DNA of 64,000 nucleotides from assembly GCF_964340395.1 (NCBI RefSeq), contig NC_135560.1, positions 18,572,598 to 18,636,597 on the forward strand. Reading direction: 5' to 3'. Under the pieces are notes generated by a model. It was not told where the DNA came from. It saw only the letters and a list, made by a program, of their open reading frames with translations, and made no database searches. The DNA comes from Glandiceps talaboti. Taxonomy: Eukaryota > Hemichordata > Enteropneusta > Spengelidae. The position numbers and the translations under genes are program-made. Of the stretch, positions 56,225 to 64,000 are shown in pieces. How positions within the stretch are numbered: the stretch's first letter is position 1; every line of letters begins with the position of its first letter.

Positions 56225-56725
56225 CGATTTCTGCTGAGAAACATGGTTTTGTTTGAGCATCCGTAAAATTACTTCTAGACTTTCTCACGTCGTGTCCACA
56301 CTCGTATTGCACCTTTATGCCAAGTTTGAATGAGCTTGGCCTGTGCGTGCCAGCATGGCTTGCCACAGGCACTCGCATGCACTTACAGTCGGACGGACGG
56401 ACGAAACCCATTCCTATATCCTCCAAACTTTCTGAGTGGTTAAAGTCCTTGGGCAAGATTTGAACCATGACTGTGCCTTAGTCAACTCAGCTGTATAACT
56501 GGGGACCTGGTAGGATAGAGGTTGCAATGTGAATGCTTTAATCACGTGCGCTTTAAAGGCTGCAATGGACTGTATGCTCTCCAGGGAGTTGAAAAAGTAT
56601 AAACGGCCGTTGTGTCGCTATAGATCCGTGCCAGGGGTAATAATTGTAAAGCGCTTTGAGCACAACATTGTACATGCACGAACACCTTCGAACAGTCTTT
56701 CTACCATCCTGGTCCAGGGATCATA
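56225..56725 (+). mobile_element. SINE-like dispersed repeat, copy 1
   Basis: Shares TGGGCAAGA.TTGAAC, GTCAAC..AGCTGTATAA and GGGACCTGGTAGGATAGAGG with 62680-62990. It ends with GTAAAGCGCTTTGAGCAC, a sequence type common at LINE/SINE 3' ends. There is no coding capacity. Confidence 0.55.
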
Positions 56726-57189
56726 ATAGTAGACATAATAGCTAACTCTATATTTTCAACACTTTTCAATTCAATTCAAAATTACAATTTAAAGTGCCGG
56801 TTCTTTCTACCATCCCGGCCCCTAAATCGTGACAACTATGTCCAGAATAAAGGCAAAACTGATGGCTATGCATATGAAAAATACTAATCGATCATATTTG
56901 TCAGATCATTGATTTTAAAACGCTATAAATTTAATGAATTCTCAGCAAATGAAAATGATGCAACAGAGAAAAACACGTTTTACGTTTAATTCCGTTTTAT
57001 CCAGAGAACATAAATGAAGCCTTTTGAAAATGTAAATAACATATAGTTACACTTTAAAACGAGAGTTGAAGGTACATCACACAACACTGTGTTCAAATGA
57101 AAAACATTCAGATACACAGTTTCTCCATACTATCAAATCGTTAGTATAATCATTAGGGGTTTATTTAGTTTCTTTGGGGTCATAGACTC

Positions 57190-57410
57190 AATAGAACTAT
57201 AGTAATTGGAAACCAAGTGAATGAGCATTCTAAAACTGAACACAAATATGCCTAGCAAACAAGATCACTTCCTTAGCAACAGCCAAACAGTAGCGTCGCT
57301 TTTCAAAGATAACAAACAGTAATGGGTAACCAAGTCACAAGAGTATGAATATTTCAAAATGAAAACAAATATACCTAGTAACCCTTATAACAGTAACAAT
57401 AGTGTTTTTT
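57190..57410. repeat. Dispersed repeat family, third copy
   Basis: Contains CAAATATGCCTAGCAAACAA and AAAGATAACAAACAGTAATG, related to the copies at 11930 and 43370. Confidence 0.5.
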
Positions 57411-58501
57411 ATTCCAGTAAAGTGGGCATTCCAAAATTCAACACTATATCAACAAAAAACATATTCTTATTCTTGATATTAGTACTTTATTGGTTGGACA
57501 CGGTCAGATGCCCGTGGCGCTACCTGCAATGTTTCTACGTGTCTCTGGTGTCAACGCCTCTAATGATACCATTTAAATCTCAATATGTTTTTTTTTTACA
57601 GAATAGCATTAGAAATTACAAACGGTAATAATGTGTCTTCACCTTTCCTCGATAAACAAATTATTCTAAAGAAGGTGTATGCGTGACATGTCCATGTATA
57701 CATAAAACGTCCAGTACAATCCTAATGTTCTTCGTCACATTCAATTCTTAAACGATTTCTTCAAATCGACAATTTTCCTGTCCTAAATGTTAACCGAACA
57801 TTCCCATCCACCGTTAATGACGTTGACAACGAATATTTAGCCAGGTTTACCAGTGAAGGCTCGACTTTGTCCTCCAAGAGTCACAGTCGGCCGATCATTA
57901 GTATAGGCTAACACACTTTCCTCTAGGCAATCTCAGAAAGTAGACATTCATTCATGTCTTGGTCACTGTCCTCTTCCTAATGGTAACACAGATCCAATTT
58001 ATCAAGAAAAATTGTGTTTTCGTGTGAATTATTCCATTTTTTAAGTTTTCAAATACATAAAAACAAAATAGATTTCTGCAATGAACACTAGACGGCGCTG
58101 TGCTACATGAAATGAAAGAGACTATGAAAACTACACCTGACAAACATACCAATGATTCTGTAAGACGTTTACATTTGTCGGAGTATTATAACCATTCTTC
58201 TAGGCCCAAGATATAACGAGATCATCTTAAAATTTCAGACGTTACAGTGTCTCGTTTGTCGGTTTTCAAATTACCAAGACCGAAATCGTTTTTCTTCGAG
58301 GTACAGTATTTACACTACGCTCACGCATCACTAGGCAACGATACGACCGCCAAAAACTCATTGAGAAAATAGTTTAATTTTGCAAAATATGCTCGTTTTT
58401 TGTCTCCAAAAAGTTCTTAACATTCGTGGTTGAGTCTATCATGGTTTGGTGTATAACAACGCCCGGATGAGAAAGTTGAAGATGTAGTCTGCAATGCAGA
58501 A

Positions 58502-58628
58502 TCATTGGTATGGGGTACGACAGGCGACGAACATGCCAAATCCGTAAACAATCAGTCCAAATGCTACAATCGAAGATGACAGTGGACTATAAAGTGATTT
58601 CTTTCCAACAGAACTAACAAAGTTGTGC
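58502..58628 (-). other. Possible terminal exon of an unidentified small membrane protein
   Basis: After ccaccacag the minus frame reads HNFVSSVGKKSLYSPLSSSI then a hydrophobic stretch VAFGLIVYGFGMFVAC and RTPYQ-stop. A single membrane helix at a C-terminus is plausible. No upstream exon was found. Confidence 0.25.
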
Positions 58629-59162
58629 CTGTGGTGGGTCTCATTCCATATCAATATCCTCGGGAAAGGTCATCGGATAGACGACTGAAGGCTAAACTGT
58701 CGGAGTCTCCGAAATGGGTCGGCAACTTTTGCGTCGAACTTATATAAATAAGTCTTTGCTTAGAGAACGTTTATATCATCATTAATCTTAGAAGTAATGT
58801 TAATATAATAGGAGGCTATTTCCATCATGTGACTTTCCTCGTTTTAGCGGGGCTAAATGTTTAGTGACACCATCTGAACTTATTTATAGTTCTTTTATCT
58901 CGCCGCACAAGCAATTTGCAAGTGTCAAAACGTCTCTTTCTTAATAGGTACTTCACATTGAAAATTGGGTCTAACTAATATGTATTGGGATATAAATACA
59001 GTGGAGTTTCTACTTTTATCTAAGAATGACTAATTGGTCAGTAACATGCCGTCTTAAAGACGACTGTATTACACTCTTGGTCTGTGAGTGTTAGCCCACA
59101 GTCTATTAGCTAATGCCGCCATCATCTATCTATATGGTGCAAAATACTATCGGCCGGCCGTC

Positions 59163-59164
59163 CC

Positions 59165-59263
<99 letters not shown>

Positions 59264-59310
59264 CCATCCGTCCGTCCGTCCGTCCATCCGTCCGTCCGTC
59301 CGTCCGGTCG
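59163..59310. repeat. (TGTC)n(CGTC)n microsatellite
   Basis: TGTC repeats pass into CGTC/CATC units near 59255. Confidence 0.96.
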
Positions 59311-60516
59311 ACTGTCTCAGTATCCCACTTTAATTATAAATTAAACTTCAGATCCTTGCATCCACACAAAAAAATGTATCATCTCTCGTAAAACAAATGA
59401 TGGCGACCTGATTTCCCCTGCATTAAATGCAAATAAGATAATGCAGATAAGATGTTATACACGTGGATAATGTTCTAAAACAAATAACAATGCACATAAC
59501 ACCAGAATGAAAACACTACAAACCACTAAAAGGTGCCAAAATGATAACAAGTTTGAAAACTGTGAAAAATACGTGACGGCGATGCAGGCCATGAATTTAT
59601 TAATGACATGTCTCGAAAACAATGCAATGTAATGAAATTACAATAAATTATTAAAAGATCTTTGTATAATCAATTGCTAAATAATTTTACATAATTGAAT
59701 AATAAATTTATTTGAATACTTCTCTATTGGTGATATATTTATTAAGCGGTGATTTTGAGAAATTTTAACTACATGTGGTTATCGTTCTACCACAACCTGT
59801 ACAAGTGTAATATCTGATATTATCACCATGGCAACGAATTCTTACCAAGGGTTGATCGATTTATGGAAATCAGAGCCGTGTCTCATATAACAATCACATA
59901 GTGTTTGAAGATTCAAGGTCATTATCAAGGCTTCTTTGTGAACACTCGTCGAAAAAATGTTGAAAATTGGGCTACACTGAATGCATCCATAGTTGAACTT
60001 GTCTGTTAACTTTTATCAACTGTTCCCTTATGGGTAAAATGTTTTGAGGTGACAAGCGTAGTGGAACAATGACTTTTATGTCAATACCTCACAATAATAC
60101 ATCCGGTGAAAAAGTGAATTCACTCATTTTGATAAACCCTGAGAAAATTGTGTTTTCTTAAAAAATACTTCAAAGTTCATGACAACCCTGCAACGCTTTA
60201 TGTCACTACAAGTACGTAGATATGATACAAAATGAACAAGTACAACCGTGTTATATTAACATTTATTTATTTATTCACAATTGTTTATTTCAATAAAGCA
60301 CCTTTTCTATTTTTGTATATTCGAAAGCGCTGCACGTACAATATACAAAAAGTCAAATCAAAAAAGTATTTTTAAAAAGCACACTGCTTAAAATTGTGAC
60401 ACAAATCATAGCTGAAATGACTGCATAGTAAAACACATTTTGTAATGAAATCAATACAGTTCATTATTGTATTATATCATTTTTCGCTACACAGGGGAAA
60501 ATGAGTCTGGCTTGCG

Positions 60517-60716
60517 AGAGTGACGTCTTGGAGGGTGCCGTAAAGTGGCATGTGACGAGAATGACGTCTTGACGGTGCCGTAAAGTGGCATGTGACGAGA
60601 ATGACGTCTTGGACGGCGCCGTAAAGTGGCATGTGACGAGAATGACGTCTTGGACGGTGCCGTAAAGTGGCATGTGACGAGAATGACGTCTTGACGGTGC
60701 CGTAAAGTGGCATATG
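60517..60716. repeat. 40-42-bp minisatellite, 5 copies, with a TGACGTCT motif in each
   Basis: The unit includes GTGACGAGAATGACGTCTTG and ACGGTGCCGTAAAGTGGCAT. Each copy has TGACGTCT, one base from the palindromic cAMP-response element TGACGTCA. It lies in the intergenic region about 5 kb upstream of DEG-1. Confidence 0.93.
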
Positions 60717-61619
60717 AGTTACGACGATGATACAATTTCTAAATTGATGTTTTAACTTTAACGCTTAAAAAGTTCAAAGTCGTCAATGTACTTCTTCAGG
60801 GATAGCGTTCCAAAGTCTAGGTCTGGAGATGGTAAGGTCTCTGTCATTACTTTTGTTAAATCATAGACCCTACTAGTCTTGCTTGCAGACGTCGCACGCG
60901 TTTCGCTCAACACCAAGAAGAAGGGACGACGTACTCCGTATGCAAGCAGGACTAAGACCTTACATGAAAGTGTGGTCTATAGTTATATATGTATATATGT
61001 GGTGTAGGTCATGTACTTACAGGAGTAACACATCGGGATGATGTTTAAGTACGACACGTTGAATAAGTAATGTGAAATGGAAGTATACGGTTCTCATCAT
61101 TAGATCTCATTACCACATGTTTAGTGATCTTATCAATTTGATCGTAAAGTCCATTCACTGACAGATAAGAGAGGACTAGGGTTTACTATAAAGGGGTGGG
61201 ATTGACGAGGGAGTAGGTAGGACCGGGTATAATGACTTCCATTATTCAATGATCGCTTATTTGTACATGTCTTCCACACCTCCATACCCTAGCTAGGTCA
61301 ATACGCACAAACTTCCTATACAAACCCACCTATTAAAGGAAATGAGAAAAGTACGTGTCAAAAACGACATTGTTGGAATTCGGAACTACTACTGGTTCTT
61401 CTGAATACGTTTGACATTGGCTAGACAGTGCAATATACAATTGTTCACTTTTACACAATAATTCAGAACTGCTGCTGGTTTCTTGGAATACGTTGGCGTT
61501 GGGTTAGACAGTGCAATAAACAACTTTCTTTATTTTTACACAATCAATTTGCAGTTGTCTACTCATTTCCTCAATTCAAGCTGTGGCACTTGTGATAGAG
61601 TATTTTGAATTCACTGAAA

Positions 61620-61893
<274 letters not shown>

Positions 61894-62679
61894 TCGATCG
61901 CGCAATGAGTCATTCACTGAGGTAAGACGCAGTGCTCAGAGCTATCGATAAGTCGTATCTTAAATTAATAAAGGTGTTGAAATTTGAGCCACACTGGAAA
62001 CACCGTTATCAACCAAATGTAATACAAAATAACTTCGATCATCAAATCGTAGCACCACTAGGCACCAATTAGTGTAGAATACACCCCATCCTGCCTCACG
62101 AGAATGTAAAAGACAACTATTAAAGTATCGAAGTAGTATACTGAGTATAAGAAATGACACTATGAAGGTATATAGACACAAATATCACATTATGTGAGTA
62201 GTTACATGTATATCCCAACATGATGAGATGTAAATACATGTACAAATGGAAGTGGCCGCTTTGCACTTTGCAAACATCTGAAACCGTTTCATACAAATTT
62301 ATTACTAGCCACCGCGGGGAAAGTTGTTATTTATATATGCATACCCCTAGAGCGTCGTGCACCAATACACGTTAGCCACTACTGTTTTAATATGAAACCC
62401 ACAACGTGTATGAAATGTATATACATCAGAACACAATATAGAGGCACTTCGGTAAGATATATATTCTCGGTCCAAGAAGGTTGCTAAAAAGCTAACTAGT
62501 CTTTCAGAACTTAAGACCCACTGTGACACTTTTGAAAGCAAGCAGTGTCGAAGGTATTGAACACGTGGGACAAAGTCAATGATCTTTAAAACGTGAAACA
62601 TTCGCGCAAACAGGATTCTAAACGAACTCTAAATTTTTTTTGGGGAAAAAAAGCCTGTTTGTTGTCAAGTTACATGTGG

Positions 62680-62990
62680 AGCCACGATGTAGTTAGCTAG
62701 GTTAGCTTGGAAAGTGCAAGTTGCTGGTTCGAGCCTCACCGCTGCCGCTTTTCGAGAATGGTTGACATCACTGGGCAAGACTTGAACTACCACGGCGCCT
62801 CTGCAGTCAACCAAGCTGTATAAATGGAACCTGGTAGGACAGAGGACAACTTTAGTCCACTTCTAAGCACCTCATCACTGGCTACACTTGGATGGTATAT
62901 TCCAGCACTGCACCGTCTACACAGTGGGTAATAAATAATGATTGTACATCTGCGCCCAGGGTTTGGCTTTGTAGATAATACGCGGATTAT
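62680..62990 (+). mobile_element. SINE-like dispersed repeat, copy 2, with tRNA B-box-like sequence
   Basis: Contains GGTTCGAGCC at about 62731, matching the RNA polymerase III B box (GGTTCGANNCC), with GTTAGCTAGGTTAGC upstream in the A-box region. The body is then shared with 56225-56725 (CACTGGGCAAGACTTGAAC, ACCTGGTAGGACAGAGG). Suggests a tRNA-derived SINE; a folded tRNA is not supported. Confidence 0.55.
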
Positions 62991-64000
62991 GAACACCATA
63001 TGTATGCTGTCATTATTTTTACTCTAGCCTCATATTCATGTAAATACGTATGCCCACACGTACAGAGTCTTCGGTTGAATGAGACCATTGAATTAAAGAA
63101 ATTATAACTTTTTCTCGGCAAAGTATATATGCATATCTGTCCTTTTATGTAGATCAAGCACAGGATAGGCCTTTAATTCAATAATTGTAATCTAGCAAGA
63201 TGAAAACATCGCATCGTAAACTATCAGCGTACCGAAATCGCAGCTCCTGAAAACACTTGAAAAAGTACAGAAATTGTTTCACATGTCGGAATATACCACA
63301 AGAGGGCGCCCTTCCGAGTGCGTCATCATTAATTTACGTTCACTGCAGAGACCAGAATCTGTTATCAGTTTACATCATTTGTACATTGTCTCCCCCCCCC
63401 CCCCAAATAATGACAAATTTCGTTATAAATCAGGATTTGCTATAAAAAATAAATAAGAATTGAAAATATATGTATGCCAACTGAAATAAAGAAAATCATA
63501 CATCGCAAGTCTGGCTGCGTGGATGGTGGGAAAGCATCGTGTTGCACACATCTGTACAATATAATAAATTAGGTGATGTATGCCAACAGCAAGTAAATCC
63601 TCACCAAATTAAGACAATATTTGCAAACAATTGCAAGAGTTTCGGCTTAATTTATTACTGGTTGGGTAGCCCTTCTTATTTATTATACAGTATGGCCCTG
63701 ACGAGTTAAATGCTGCAAGCCAGCAACTTACTCCGAGTCAGTGTGAATAGTAAGTTTATGCATACACGGTGAAAACCATTTTGAAATGTCTCAAATCTTC
63801 TATGCAAAACTCAAATTCTAAATGTAGCGTGAATTCTGTTAGCCAGACAAATAATGACTCTGTGTTTCTGTTGTGATAGGAATTATATATCCATCCTTTT
63901 TATCGGTTCACTATCCCTGGATTTGTGTGGATATATTAATTGTATTTAAATATTTTTGCGCATGCGCTCAGCATTAATTTTAGCTGGTTGGGGAGAACCT

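Noticed and set aside
60464-60735. Three overlapping minus frames with HATLRHR repeats
   Set aside because: Translations of the ~41-bp minisatellite in three phases.
62700-62770. tRNA gene at the GGTTCGAGCC box
   Set aside because: No cloverleaf with acceptor and anticodon stems can be drawn; better explained as a SINE.

Overview
The window is AT-rich genomic DNA from an animal: genes are split by spliceosomal introns, there is a truncated LINE, several small transposon families, and an exceptional load of micro- and minisatellites. The gene families suggest a bilaterian invertebrate, probably marine (deuterostome or lophotrochozoan). The sequence alone does not settle the phylum.

Most of the window is a head-to-tail cluster of DEG/ENaC/ASIC-type cation channel subunit genes on the minus strand. 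I reconstructed three complete 11-coding-exon genes by joining exons whose splice sites and codon phases agree: DEG-1 (55506 down to 44500, about 612 aa), DEG-2 (35421 to 23701, about 693 aa) and DEG-3 (20826 to 1323, about 649 aa). All share the same intron phases (0,2,1,0,0,1,2,0,2,0), so they arose by tandem duplication. A fourth first exon (40863-40252) with its own HG gating motif and TM1 has no body of its own. Its phase-0 donor would fit DEG-2 exon 2, so it is probably an alternative first exon, as in ASIC1/ASIC2, or an orphan duplicate.

DEG-3 intron 7 (3712-12396) holds a complete plus-strand SLC16/monocarboxylate-transporter-like gene (8403-11615, 4 coding exons, 464 aa), making it a nested antisense gene. 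The same intron holds a 5'-truncated CR1/L2-type LINE with an open reverse transcriptase frame (about 3745-5240), a 200-bp MITE with a 10-bp target duplication, and two copies of a G-rich dispersed repeat. DEG-3 intron 5 holds a perfect 87-bp-arm palindrome between two (TA)n tracts. Each arm encodes a hammerhead-ribozyme-like core (CTGACGA, GTGA/TCAC stem, GAAA, cleavage after GTA), one per strand.

Tandem arrays lie against several channel exons. In DEG-2 intron 3 an approximately 45-bp degenerate repeat copies the end of exon 3 plus its 5' splice site. In DEG-1 intron 5 a 36-bp repeat copies the 3' splice site of exon 6. A 53-bp array begins beside the DEG-3 exon 1 donor. DEG-3 exon 1 contains a microsatellite-encoded polyglycine tract of about 60 residues in the extracellular domain.

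From 55507 to 64000, upstream of DEG-1, I find no confident gene: SINE-like copies, a minisatellite with repeated TGACGTCT, tetranucleotide repeats and one weak terminal-exon candidate. Intervals not named below show nothing I can support.
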